From positions 682,001-746,000 of the forward strand of contig JAFCMP010000323.1 in NCBI GenBank assembly GCA_017506865.1: DNA of 64,000 nt, read 5' to 3'. The notes beneath the pieces were generated by a model, which was not told the DNA's origin, searched no databases, and saw only the letters and a list, made by a program, of their open reading frames with translations. This document shows positions 1 to 13,800 of this stretch, in pieces. Position numbers and translations under genes: made by a program. Source of the DNA: Tribonema minus (taxonomy: Eukaryota; Sar; Xanthophyceae; Tribonematales; Tribonemataceae). Numbering within the stretch: the stretch's first letter is position 1; the number at the start of each line of letters is the position of its first letter.

Positions 1-554
1 CTAGACATGCTCCGACATGACATGCTGCAAGAGCTCCACATTGCTAATGATTGAGATCAAAGAGACCTGTGTGAGCTGTCGCCAACCACATTCCAACAAG
101 TGTATGAACATGTAGATCGCATCAACGCTCACCTCGTAGTACTCCACAAGATCCTTGACTACTGCGTCAACCTGCATGGCAGCACATGAGTGAAGATGGC
201 AAGGTGCGCGGTTACAGACTTATGTAAGCACCAGCTCCTGACACGCCGTGACTCATTTTGACTAGACTCACAATGACTCTTCCCAGCTCAAGGTACCAAG
301 CAGTGTGCGCAAGCAATGTGCGGACAACAGTATCAGATTGTCCAGTGCTGCACCACCACCAGCTTAGGACAAGCACGAAAGAGCGGTGCAAACAGCTGAC
401 GCAGTGGACGGGGCTGCGAATCGACACAAGGCCACTCACAGACAGTGCACTGGTGAGCGTGCATGGTGAAGGTTTCAAAGGAGGCCGAGTATCCTGTGCA
501 TTGCTAGGGCTTAACGTACTGCCACATCGGGCACCATAGTGAAATTTGTAATAC

Positions 555-3500
555 CAGCTGCGTATTGTCAGCGGCATGCATTCGCGGGCTGCAGCTCGTC
601 GTGATAGGACCTGCTGCTCCTCTGACAGCTACACTATTTGCGGCACGTCTGAGTGCTTTGGGAGCAAGCTGGGTGTCGCCAAGGCATATCGATGACGATA
701 CTAGTAACGAGCACGAAGTCACAGCCAATGCAGTACATCGCAGCAAGCAGCTATGCGAACTTCGGCGGCATGAGCTTGGTGTTATCGGCGTACTTTGCTT
801 ATGCAGATTACTGCAAACCACAATGCTTGCAAACTTTACTGCGGCCCACCTCTTTGAGGTCTTGTGGAACGTGCTTGGTGTCATTGGGCCCATACTTCTG
901 CAGGCTGTAGTCCATATGCGGCAGGTACACTAGCGTGAGCGTCGGGTCGTGCTGACGGTCCACCATCATGGCCGCGTTCGCTATCCACCTGCAAACGGGG
1001 AGGGGATCGCGCGGAATGTATGAGTTTTCACTCAAGGACATACAGATAAACTGTAGTGCATGTTAACGAGCTCCCGCAAATAGGTCTGACAAGAAGACAC
1101 ATAACATGTACTCGAAAGAGTGCAAGCGCAAGGTACACGTGCGTGAGTGTTGGGTCGCGCTGGCGGTCCACCATCATAGCCGCGTTTGCTATCCACCTGT
1201 GAAAGCCATTGACACATGTGCAGACGCAACGCACACGATGCGAATCGTGAGATCTTGCGCAGAGACAAAACCAAAAGGCATGCCTCGCATGCAAGAATTA
1301 CTGCATAACTCCTGCAGAAGGACGACAAAAACAAATGAAAGTTCTGGTGCAGATCAGCACATCCATGAGTCCTTGCAAAGAAACCAAGAAGGTTTCTTGA
1401 AGTATATGAGCGTGGGCATGGGTCATGTTGGCGGTCTACCATCAGGGCCGCGTTTGCTATCCACCTGAGAAGGCCATAGGCACACGACCAGCTTCGTGAG
1501 ATATCGAGCAAAGACGAAACCGATAGTCATGTATCGCATGCAAGTGCTCCAGCAGAGAGGCCACCAAGACGTACAGAAGTACTGGTACAGAACATGCATC
1601 CGTGACACCCTTGCAAAATCATGTGAGCGTGAGCGTGCGGTCGTGCTGACGGTCCACCATCATGACCGCGTTATCTATCCGCCTGCGAAGGAGGAGGCGA
1701 TTGCGCGCAGCCACATGCAAAGGTGTGTATGAGTTGTCGCTGAAAGACACACGAAAAGCCACAGTCTGGTGCATGCTCAAGAAATGTTCCACAGCGGCAC
1801 AGCACACATGCCTCCTCTGATGGGTCTCACACGACCACAAGAAACATGAACTCCGAAGTAGTGCGAGTGCAAGGTACACGAGTGTGGGGTTCGGATCGTG
1901 CTGACAGCCCACCATTGTGGCCGCGTTCGTTACCCACCTGCAAAGGCTATAGGCACATGTGCGGACGCACACGATGTGCTGCGTGAGATCTCGCGCAAAG
2001 ACCGACACCGAAACCGGTAGTCACGTCTCGCATGCAAGAACTCTTGCACAGAGAGACAACCGAGAAATACACTATCACTGTCACAGAACATCACGTGTGT
2101 GCCGCCCCGCGAAAACACCAAGATATGCCGTGCTCCAAAACCTCCTTAGATACCCATCGGTGCTTTCCGCGCCTGCGCACCTGACGGTGTTGGTTGAGGT
2201 CAATTTGATAAAGGCCAGGGCAAGAGCTAGGGCTAGGACTTGGGCATGGTACGTCTTCAAGGGCCAGGACTAGGGCTAGGGCTAGGGCTACGTGTGTCAG
2301 CGCTCACCGTGTCGCTGCGATGCCGGTGCCGGGGCCCCAGAACTTGTGCAGCGGGAACGTTCCTAGCTTGCCCTGCACGAGGCACGGCGCAGCAATTTAT
2401 GCTTAGCAGCTAGATGCAATCAAGTGATGCATACCCATGCACGATGCAGCTGTTGATGCTCAGCAAGCAGCTGATGATGCTCAGCAGGGTGCTGGGTGGA
2501 ACTGCTGCAGCAGCGTCAGTTAGAGGCACTTTCAAGTGATACATACCCATGCTCACGAGTGCACGCGCTTTACGTGCGCACATTTGCAGTGCATGCAATT
2601 AACCATCGTCAAAGCCTGAAAATATCAAGAAGCAGATTGTGTGAAGATGTGCACATCCAGATATGCAGCTTTTTTGTTTGGCGGCGGCCCACTCTGCAAA
2701 CTGTGCAACTTCAAACTCCATGCGGCAGCAAGCAGCCTCTATCATACTGCATACTTCTAAGTGCCAAGGTGTTCAAGTTTGCGTCAGCAATGGTGTTCTC
2801 TGCGGCATGCGTGACTGAACACTTCATGCAGCAGTAATCAACATCTGCTGCCATCGCTGCGAGGTGCACAAGTCTGAATGACCTTCACCAGAGATGGTAG
2901 AATACTTGCTCAGGGCGCTGGCCGCCTTGCGCATCGATGCCGTACACAAAAATCACTGGGGCACTGGATGACCTTTTGCTTTGAAGTTGCAGTGTAGGTG
3001 ATGGCGCGGGTAGCAAGACATATATTGTCCTGGCGCCCTGATCATGCTGCACTGCTGACCTCCACCACTGCCTGAGACATTTGCATAAATTCGCACACTT
3101 CTATTGCCGGCGTCTCAGGGTAAGGGTGGGGTTGTTAGGGCTAGAGCTACTGCTAGCTGCATTGCTGTGCGTTGCTGAGCGTTGCTGCATGACTCACCTG
3201 CAACTGGTGCCGCAGCTCTGGTGGGCGGGTGTACACGTCCTGCACCGCTCGGCACGTAGGGTAGACCCAGCATGAGGTGTGAATTGAGGCGATGACGCAC
3301 AAAACTTCAACACACCTCGTACGTGCTTCCCAGGCACGGTATAGTGCCGCAACATGTACGGCTTCACACAGGACCTACAAAGACTTGAAACTGGGTGCAG
3401 CGCATGCACCGACCAGCAACACATGCAGGTTTTGCTGCATGCAAGTTCCAAGTGCATCCTCATTCCAAGCACACACAACAGCTCAAGCGCGTCATACTCA

Positions 3501-6500
3501 ATGTTGCAGGCATGAAACCTGATGCTGTCGCCTCGTGAGATGTTGCAAGCGGCGTATTTGTGGCTGCACGCAATGCAATCGCGCCACATGCGGCGTTACA
3601 TTACGGTTTCGTTTCAACTTGTAGTCGCAAGCACGTCATCACGTGACATGTAACTGGCCCGTACTCACACTACTTAAATCATACACACGAATATGAGTAA
3701 ATCCATGTTCCGAAAGTGCCAACGAGAGGAGCGTCGCCACCCACCGGTTTCTTGCCGCCGTCTTGAAGATACTGCGGGCGCACGTTCATGAAGAAGTCTA
3801 TGTCGGGGTCGTGCATGCCGTGCCACCTGGTGCGATACGCAGGCAGCACAGCGCTCAGCATCAGTGAGACCAGACGCTAGTTGTCAAATACAAGCGCGGG
3901 TGTACGACAGCTCTCAGCGCGCTGCCGTGTCATGTTTTCGGAAACAGGTTACAATGTTCATCAGGCTGCATAGCTGCAAGGCCACAGCTCTTCTAGTGCA
4001 GCAGCAGCTTCACCTTCAGTCCTTGGCAAGAGTTGCTTGCAGAGGGCTGCGTTCCGTGTTCGCGAGCTAGGCCGGCATCAGCCATCTGCATATACATATA
4101 CTTTCATATATATGACTGCAACGCCACAGCTCTCTGTATTGCAGCAGCAAAGTTCAATTTGAGTTCTTGGCAAGTGAGCCGCTTGCGGAGGGCGGCCGCA
4201 GTGCTGACGACGAGCATTCAGGCAAGACTTCAACTGTGGCTTATATTTTTTATGCAGTTGCACTTGAAGCGTTCCAACCAGCAGTGGTTGTGACATCAAG
4301 GTACTGTGACCTCATCACGCTGCACCAGTGCTGATGTGAAGTTGTTGCGTCAAAATCCTTGATACGCGCACACTCAGTGCGCAACATGACGTGTCGATAC
4401 AAGGGCGCAAGCAATTGGCAGCCTCGCATCACAACTTCATCAACAGGGCAAACGAATGCTGTGACAATGCAAAGGGGGACAGCACCGCAATGCGGGTGGT
4501 AGGCATGCAGTGCGTCGCACAGGGCAAGTAGGATCGAGTACATGATTAGCGCAAGCAGAAGACGCAACAGCAACTTACATACAAGTTACGTCGTAAGCGG
4601 CTCTGGACAAATCGTTGTGACACCTGGTACAAGGAGGCGATGGCTGCTGAGAAGACGGCTGAGATAATTACGACACAGGTGCAATTCTTCAATACCAAAA
4701 CTTCAACGTTGAAGAAGAGCTCACCAGCTGTGCACAAAAACCGTCGCATCCGGGCACTTCCTCTGCATGAAATCAAGGCAAAGTCGAGCAGACGCGAGTG
4801 CAAGGGTGACTTGAAACTGGCGATGTGAACCTCAAACGCGCCACGCGTGTGTCAATCCACGAAAGCAAGTTCAAGGAATCTGCAGCTGCAATGCGGTCCC
4901 GCGTTGTATCTGCAATCACCAGGCGATGCGAGGTGTGTAAGCGTACACATGCAAACACCCGAGTACTCCATGCTGCCATGCAATGAGTGGCAGTCCGAAT
5001 TGGTAACGTGGAACCTCAAACCGGCGACATGCATGTCAATACATGGCAACGAATTCAGGGGTCTACAACGGCAACGCGCTCTCACATCAAACTTGGGCAA
5101 GTAATTATAAAGTTGTACACACAGAGTATTCCACGGGGCCCTGCAATGCGTGGCAGTCCGTTGAGCAGTACAACACAGCAAAACACACCTGAACAGAGAG
5201 CGGAGCTACCACCGCACCCGATGCAGAAGGCAAGCACAAATGTGAAGCTGCACTCTATCAATACGGAAGAGCCGCCGCTAAGGCGAGGCAGCAACGCTCA
5301 GTACAACTTGGTGCTCACCTTGAGGGCATTCCAGATGCGAGGGGTCTGCGCAGCGGCAGCGCAGTTGGATAATCGCAGAGAGAGCGCGTGAATTCAAGTA
5401 GTGAGCAGCGCTCAGCAGGGCAGCACGGCAGCATGTTCCGTACAGGGCTGCAAAAACGAAAAGCACGCACAAACCCTCCGAACGCATCTACTCTAAAGTG
5501 AGGTACTGAAGTACAAGCACTGCGAGCAATGAACACCCTTCGTCAGCATTGCATGCTGCTTGCCAGCAGGATGCGTACATTTACGTCCAGAAGCACTTGT
5601 GGAAGCACTTCAGCAGACGCTACTGACCACACCGATTGCACCAGCACTGTGTTCAAGTGGACTGCTGTACTGTATATGTTCACACAAACACGCATGTTTA
5701 TCAACATGCGCTAACGGGTGCAGTATGTATGGGAACATCTGCTGCCCCGCCAGCAGAATAACGGTTTGGCACGTGCAAACTGTGCGTGCAATGCGGGCCC
5801 ATGAGACCGGCGCGCATGCAGGGCAGCGTATTTCCGCACCAGTTGAGTCTGCAGTGTTGCAGGAACAGCTTTGCTCTGAAGATAATACTTACCCTAAGCA
5901 TAGGGTAAGGCCTCAGCCAATCAGCCGCTTACCTCCACGCAGCCAGAGCTCTGGTGCCAGTTCTTGACCTCCTTGTACACGGGGTCATACCAGCCGTTTG
6001 CGGTGATGCCGTGGTGCTTTGGACCCTTGCCAGATGCATACGTGGCCTGCCATCACAAGCAACATGTTGTATCGAAAAGCGCCATGAGATTCTTCTGATG
6101 TACATGTGGGTGCGTCGTGATACTTCACGACAGGAGCAAAACTGCACATCCCACTCATGACCACTCCACTCAAGGCCATTCATTGACAACATGACAGTGT
6201 CCTTTACACAACAGAGATGAAATCGTTCATGTGCTTTGCTTCATTGACAACCTGTCGAGCCACCGAAACGGCAAAGCTTAGATTGAAGGTACCACCTGTA
6301 CGGCAGGTGACATGGCACAACCAAGACTGAAGCACAGAGCCACAACTTCAACACGGCCAATGAGCACTTTCCGCGACAGCGTCCGTTGCGAGGGGGGGAA
6401 GCACGTGAGCACATGCATGCTACCGCGCAGCAGTCTCAAGAGCCTTGTAATGTACTTCTCAAACTTCACACAAGGCTGTTGTGGCAGCACACAGCGGCTG

Positions 6501-7749
6501 AGCCAGCGAAGCGCAGCCAGCAGACACAGCGCAGAGCGGTCGTATGGGATGAGAGCGCCAAACCCACTTGGGGTCTTCAATGCACGCTGAAAGCGCTACT
6601 CCTCCCAGGATTCTCAGCTCTGAAGTGCATCGCACACCATGCTTTGTACCGGTTGTGCACTTCAAAGTGTGTGCTGACACGCATCCACGCGATTGTACGC
6701 GATCGTACGATGACGACGACGCGGCCAATGTCATCATGGCTCCTGTGCACCAAGCCTGTACCTGCGGTCAACAGTGCAATACTTCAAAATTGAAGATTGC
6801 TCCCTCACCTGAGCCGTGCATGTCAGCGCTGGAAACGCTGGCTTCACCTCCTGCAGCGGTGACAATAAAAATAAAGAAAACATGCGTTTTTTTTTCCTTC
6901 AAAAAAAGTAACCAAATTATTTATGTCTGGGGGAGTGCGTGCAGGTGACGTTCCCATCAGTACAGCGCCGCATGCGAATAGAGATCCTAAAGTGGGCGTC
7001 AGGCATTGTGATTTATGTGCGCGGTATTGGAGCTGTTGAGCGCAGCTGAGGTCACTGCTGGCATTGCCACGTAGTTATGTACGTCGAACGGCGCCCTCTC
7101 GCTGAGAATACTTTCCAAGTTCAACAGAAAAAATCATAGCAACAGACCATGACAACGCACCATCAAGAAGCAGAAGAGTGATGCATGCACTCCATAATTT
7201 CTTTCTACATACGTCTGATGCAGTCACAAGTGAGCGTTTACGCATCTTGCCTTTCCATTAAGCTGCTTGATCCCTTGCTAGCACTGTTTGTGTCTGTCAA
7301 CAGCAAAGTTGGTTGTGACCCAGTGCACACGTGACAAAGACTGCTTGGGCACGCAACATCAAATGCGCGGAGGGATCAGCATGCTCTGCAGTAGATATTG
7401 CTCATATTGCTTTGAAGAATCAGTGAAGATGCATTAGATCATGATCTTGCGTGCCACTACAAAGTGTAATGCTGCACTTGTTTACTCGTGCGTTGCTGTA
7501 CACACCATGAAGTGAATTTGCAGCCACAAAAGAGCACTACAGCAGGCAGTCTGCAGCAATCAAGACCGGCCTCCTGCCTTCGAACGACCGATTGAGCATG
7601 TTCTTTGTCGAAAACCCGAAGCATACCTTCACGAGATCCTCGCCATGCTGGCTAATATACTCAGCTAGGAACGGCGTGTGCTCCTCGGATATCAGCCCAC
7701 GAGTCAGCGCCACCACATCCAGCACCACCGTCTTCGCTGGCCGCGCCAT
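555..7749 (-). CDS. type I phosphodiesterase / nucleotide pyrophosphatase (alkaline phosphatase superfamily), 3' partial
   Basis: Hydrolase of the phosphodiesterase/nucleotide pyrophosphatase branch of the alkaline phosphatase fold. Exons in coding order: 7627-7749 (MARPAKTVVLDVVALTRGL), 6809-6850 (FPALTCTAQ), 5933-6046 (HHGITANGWYD, NWHQSS), 5319-5345 (TPRIWNALK), 3745-3826 (DPDIDFFMNVRPQYLQDGGK), 3198-3239 (DVYTRPPELRHQLQ), 2308-2372 (LGTFPLHKFWGPGTG), 850-988 (DPTLTLVYLPHMDY) and a tentative 555-668 (ALRRA then MHAADNTQ). The motif order follows the family: Asp-bearing first strand, nucleophile-Thr region, HGI-NGW, RP-Y-DG-K, FWGP, LVYLPH-DY. All borders are GT-AG. Two expected pieces were not found: the exon before 3826 (usually FWW) and the metal-binding SEYG-like stretch between 850 and 668. 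The gene may continue past the left edge. An upstream in-frame ATG at 7773 would add eight residues. Exon 850-988 has four decayed upstream copies. Family sure; substrate unknown. Confidence 0.85.
1131..1938 (-). repeat. four decayed tandem copies of a phosphodiesterase exon 5' half
   Basis: Copies of the first ~65 nt of exon 850-988, each with an acceptor AG, lie at about 1131-1196, 1397-1464, 1616-1684 and 1868-1938. Each reads like WIANAAMMVDRQHDP and then diverges after the GTGTACCT at the Val-Tyr-Leu codons. There an exon-internal GT becomes a possible donor. Some copies stay open and could serve as alternative exons; others look decayed. Confidence 0.85.
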
Positions 7750-7879
7750 CCGCTTCGTGCAGATCTGAAGCACCCCAGCATGACGGGTTGAATCAGGACT
7801 TCAAACAGTTTCCGCGGGGTCCTAGTTTTCACTTTGACGTTCTGGGACATACATGTACATCAACTCAAGGCTTGAGACC
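7750..7879. promoter_or_regulatory. bidirectional promoter region between phosphodiesterase and dehydrogenase
   Basis: Only 130 bp separate the two predicted start codons (7749 minus, 7880 plus). It must hold both 5' leaders and core promoters. No clear TATA box was seen. If the upstream phosphodiesterase ATG at 7773 is used, the gap shrinks to 106 bp. Confidence 0.6.
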
Positions 7880-10800
7880 ATGGGCACTGAGCAATTGCTG
7901 GTAATTGTCACAGGTGGGAGCAAAGGCATCGGTCGGGCTTGCGTGGAAGCCTTCGCGAGCCAGGGGCACAGGCAAGCCAGCACTTGCATGACGAGCTCAG
8001 CGAACACATACCTCAGCAGCAAGTTGTGACGCACTTTGCCAACGCTTAGCGTGCGAGCCTCGTGCAGTGCTATGCTGTGCTGCATGTACGCGAATGCTGC
8101 TTATCCCCCGTTGTCACACCTTGTGATACCTATCTTCAACTTTGGTCAAGAGTTGATGTACGTTTTGGGGCTCGTGTCGTGGTCTTCGCGCTGCTCTGGT
8201 GGCGATGCAGTGGTCAGACAACAAAACAAAAATTGCCTGCGTAACGCCTCTTCCTGACTTCGTCAGAAGGCCAATCACGTGGGCAGAGGTTCCACAATGT
8301 AGAGCTTCTGCAACTCAGCACCTACATGTCGTCGCTACTGATGTGATTGGGCTTCAAAGCTCGAAAATTGATTAATGACGTGATCTTGCACGACATGCAA
8401 GGTCACGGTTTTTCGTCAAGGTCATAGTCTCATGTCAAGCGATATCCCCACTTGCTCTTCGACTCTCAAACTGTGCTTGGTTCTACGCTCGACGATGGAG
8501 ATGCAGCAAACTCGCCGCAACCTTTCCTTAGTGGAGCTCTGCTGCTGCTGCATCTAACGTGCACCTCAGCACCATACCCTTTCAAAAATTTTCCATCCAA
8601 TTCTAGAGCAGTTACACAAAGAGTCTGCAGGCGTGCAGGAAATAGTGACAGTTGCGCCGCCGCATGGCTCCTGCACGTGCAGATTGCTGTTTACGTACCT
8701 GTCGAGCGAAGCGCAGGCGAGGGCGCTTGCATATACTTCACTTTCGAAATTGCGCCGCCGTTCGAGACTGAAGCATTCACTCGAAGAGTCTGCAGGCGTG
8801 CAAGAAAGAGTGACAATCGCGCCGCTGCATGGCTCCTGTGCGTGCAGAGTGCTCTTTACATACCTATCGAGCGAAGCACAAGCGAGGACGCTTGCAGCGG
8901 ATCCACGATGGCAGGGGAGAGTCACCATCCATAGGATGGACCAGGTGCGCCGGTTGAAGTATCTCCGCTGTTTATGTGCACTTCCAGCAGCAGTTATGAT
9001 GTTGAGTTTTGCTGTACTTGGCAAGTGCTGGAAGGTGCTGCTTTCGCATTTCTCTACATCAAGCGGTTCGTGTGGATGATAACATATATATATATGACTT
9101 TGTGATCATCCTTCCAGCCAACTGTGTTGTGTGCATTTGCAGCTGGCATTGTAGTATGGTGATGGATACTATTATTTGATAGTGATCAGGTCCACGGTGG
9201 CAAGTGTGGAACTTTGGGCATGCGCATGGTTACTATTTAGAAGTGTAATCTCTTGTCAACCACCACTACTCAGTCTTGCGCTATAATGACGCCAAAAATA
9301 AATGGCACGGCAAGCGTCAGTCATGCCAGTCTGCCAATACCACCACGTCGAAATGCCGCCGCGGTTTCCGTGCTTTGCGCATACATGGAAATAGGGAACG
9401 TCCGCTAAGAACATGCAGCAAGTCTACGCACACCAAACACAGACGGAATAATTATCAGTCATTATCTATGCGGTCTGCCTCATACACACATGATGTCATG
9501 GTTGTGAAACCTCATTTTTTTGTGTGGCGCTCCGAGAAATGGCGCCTGCCTTATGCGCACAATGCTGTATTCTCACATGTGGAAACTGCATACGCATTGA
9601 GTACTTCAGTGCAGCAAAGGCTTGTCGGCTACTTAGAGTGCCCATGCTCAACGCTGGCAGCAGATGATCTGGTTCCATGCGCGCGTTCATCCTTCCTCAC
9701 CGTGCACCTTCTGTCTGCAACTGGACCTCCCGGCGCCAGGGGAGCTTTGACGAGGTGCAGGTAATGCGTAGGGTATGTATAATATACTCTGAAGTATGAA
9801 CATTGAGTATGCATGTTATGGGCATGCAATGAGTAGATATGTACTACACTTGAGTAGGATCAGTAGGGCAAGGGTGGGAATGCAGTGGGTATGCACCCAT
9901 GCACACCGCAGAGAGCTTGCCCAGACTCAGATACGACGCAGCCGCTGAGGGGGTCGCAGAACGGCAACTTCAACTTCTTGAAGGGCTCGATGTGCACGCA
10001 CAATAGGATTTCGACCACACCTCTGGTCTCCTGGAGATACAAGGGGATGTGCGCGCGTGGGCAGAACGCAGCCGTGCAGACGGTGTTGACCTAACCCTAA
10101 CCCTAAACTCTATGCGTGGGAGTGGCCACCCGTTCAAGCTGTGTGGCCTAGGCCGACTTACAGTATGTGACACAGGAGCTCCAGAGCGCAGAGTGGCGTG
10201 CAATGAAGTATGTGCGCGACTTCAAGCTGCAGCACGCACCGTCCGCTTGCAGCGGCCATTACTTTGTCACTGCTGGCCGCGCGCAGTGCCCCTGCATGCA
10301 CCCGGTTTATTATGCATATACGCAACACCAACGAGGCCTTGCTGCAAATGCTTTTAAAGATTGGCAACCGCGTAATCTGCGCAAACCACATTTGGGCATT
10401 GCGGTCGCTCAATGGCCACTGAGCCCCTGACAAAGCCGCAATAAGTCATCAACAGAGGTCAAGGTTTGCTTCATGGTGGCGTGTTCAGTAGTTTGCTGCC
10501 CAGTCTCATCTCGCCAGTCAAGTGCCGACCCTGGAGGCGCCTTGACTGCACCACCCCCGCCGATGCACCCGTACGGAACCTGCATCCCGGCAATAATGTT
10601 ACAGGAAGGTAATGCGCTGCGACTTGTTTCAGGCGCTCACAATACAGAAAGAGAATATGGATGTTATGCTTATTAGTGCATGTCCTGCCTGCATGTTTTC
10701 AGCGGCATCCATCAGAAATCAGCATGATCGAGAGCTTGTCTTGGATCCTGCACTCAGCGTGACCCCGTCTTGCCATATCTGCATGTGGTGAAATGTGATT

Positions 10801-13800
10801 TACAGGCATTTGCGACAGCAGTGGACTCGTGGCGAGCAGACAGGTGAGGGTCCTGCCAAACCTGCCATAGTTAAATTATCTGGCCCCAAAGTCAAGTAGT
10901 CCTACCACCGAGACCTCCACACAGCATATCGGCCCATCCCTGCTTCACTCTTAGCTGACTGATGCCTATGTGAGCTTTAGTATTTCGGGTAAGTGAACAT
11001 CGCAAACCTACCCCTGCTGCTGTTACACCGGGCGCACATTTTGATGTACCTCAATTCCGTGTCACTCCTACTTCCAGCGTGCCTTGTTTTTGTGCCAAAG
11101 CCAGATGGCACCACGAGGGTATGCCCACATCATGTGAGTCCATTCGAACCCGCTGTTGTGTAGGCTGTGTCGCAATAGTTGTGTGTGCAGTGACTTCCAC
11201 CAATTTTGGTTGTGCACTGCCAATTGACAAAACCTGCTACACCACAGAAATGGTGGTAGAGGCATACTTCGAAGTATGTCTGGCGTACTCCACGACTACG
11301 GTTGAGAATCACCCCAGGGTATGAGTTACGGTGAGGGTGAGGGTTAGACTCAGGGTTTGCGGGCCTGAAAGTCATCCGATGCGCGCCCGCTTGCCCCTGC
11401 TGCTGTTGCGGCATATACCCCTGCTGGCCTGTACTCTGCAAGTTCTAGCGCCGCTGCTGCCATTGTGCTGACGCCCATGCCGCTGTTGCGGCAGTCGCTA
11501 CTGTAAACCTCCGCCCTGCAACACACGGTGTTGCAGTAATTAGCGCGTCCTTGTGATGTATGAGCTGTCTGTCGCGCTGCTACTGCAATTGATGCAACGC
11601 TTCAGTGCACTCTGCCACTTGCACTCGCCGTTATTGCGGCACTTCGCTCTTGTTGACCGCTGCCTGCTTTCTGTTCTGCTGCTGCCATCGCCGCGCGTGC
11701 AGACCTGTTGACGTCATTGTGCACAATGCCGCGCTGGGGTCCGCGACAGTGGAGCAGTACACGGCAGGCGCTGACCCTGCAGGTACTGGTTGAAGTTGCG
11801 ATGTGATCACGAGGTTTAGTTCGAAATAATGATGTACTTCTTGAAGTACCAACATCTGGTGGGCGGCGCGGCTAACCCTAACCCAAACCCTGAGTTGCAG
11901 CCCTGACCATAGTGCAACCGAGGCAATCACACAGCAATGCCACATGTGGTTCGCTCATGTACCTTACAATAACTGCACTACTTGCTCACTGGTACCCTGT
12001 ATGAGTACTGTACAGTGCACCTACAGTAAAAGGCACGCTCCTGGTGCAGGCGCACGACGTGCTAAGTACATGTACATGGATGCTAAGCCGGATATCACTG
12101 AACATGGATCAGATGTTCAAACGTGCCTGTACAAACATGCGAGCTCGATCATGCACGTCGTTTTGCATATTTGGCGGCCTTGCCTGGCGCAGTGTCACCT
12201 TGACGTCAATATTGACGTAGCAATTTACAGCATTGTCTGCCACATCAGCACATAACTTTCATCACAGTCATGTCAACATCGCAATCGTGTGCTGGCCGCA
12301 GAGCCATCAGCTCTAACCAACATACATTGACATGACCATTGAATCAAGATTTTTCCAAAAATATTGCCAAGTCCTCGTATTGCTTGTGACTCATGTTTGC
12401 GTGGCGCCCTCATGTACGCGACCATTTTTGTACCATAAAACCTTTCCTGTTGTGCTACATGTATGTATCTGTTGTACTTATGACTACATACATACCCCAT
12501 GTGCCGGCTGCAGATCCATCGGCGCGCGCCAAGCAAGACGAGGCATTGATGCACATTTGGCGGCCTTGCCTGCGCAGTGTGTCACCCGGACGTACCCATC
12601 GATGTAGAACTTTTACAACATTTTTGCTACAACTGTATCTTTGTAATACTCATGTCTGCATACATACCCTATGTGCCGGCCGCAGATCCATCGGCGCGCG
12701 CCAAGCAAGACGAGGCGCTGCTGCGCGTAAACGCGCTCGGACCGCTGTGGCTCACGCAGGCGCTGCTGCCGGCGCTCAGCTCAAATGCAAGTATGACGTG
12801 CCGCTCTCGAACCATGCAGTCATGAACCCTTTGTACTGCTATGACAAGCATGCGGTGCGGCACAATACCTGCTGATTCTCATACTCCTTCAACAGACTCT
12901 CAGTTGAGTTGATACTGTAGCCTGGGATACCTATCTACGCTAGAAAACGCTGAAGTGGCGCTGCCACAGGTCCACTGATGCAGCCGCTGGCGCGCCGCGC
13001 TCTCTCATACTTTGAAGTAGTTTGTGTTTTTGTTTGCGTGCAGAGGCTGGCGACGTCATCGCTCACCAGCGGTGCCACATGAATCTTGTCATTTCTATTG
13101 GGTGATGTACATCAGTCTCGTGCGAACCCGCCCCAGTGCGCGCTCTCGGAATGCTGTGAGGCGGAACAGCGACAAGTCCTAACCCTAACCCTAACCCATC
13201 AGCGGTGCCATGTGAATTATGTATTTATGCCAAAGTGCGCTACTTCAAAATGCTGTGAGGCGGAGCAGCGACAAGTCCGGTGGCGTCGCAGCATCACGCT
13301 GTGCGCTCTATCTTCCTCTTTTGCGTTCAACAGCTTCGCAGCCTCGCACTACGCACCGGAGCGCGCTTCAGTGCAATGCTCGATGGTCTCATCGCATTCA
13401 GCCCCAAGGCTTCATGCTCACTGTCACACGCATGCAGTGCCCTGCGTGCAGGTGCACCCGAGCCAATCGCGCTGCGTCCACTCTTTCCTCTCTCATGTTG
13501 AACTGCCATTTGGTCTTGTATCATACATTACGGCTCTGAAGGGATGCTTCACTGCCACGCCTCTACACACTCAGAGCCTTCATGTTTACCCCCCGTTGTA
13601 GTGCAGAGGTGCTGGCCACCCTGGCTTTGGGCGTTACGCAAGATGCATGCTGCACTGTTGAAGTTGAAGATCGCCATCTCAAAACACATGAGAGGCTGTG
13701 TTCGGAGCTACCGGATGCTGCCTGCGCTGGCCTGACGCAGTACTTCCAAGTATGCATTCTAATGCATTCTAAGAACTCACAACTATATATGCGTGCAGCA

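Noticed and set aside
12510-12607. Second SDR exon 5 as an independent exon
   Set aside because: Its similarity ends after about 10 codons and the frame then loses the family motif (NALGP). It is treated as a decayed edge copy.
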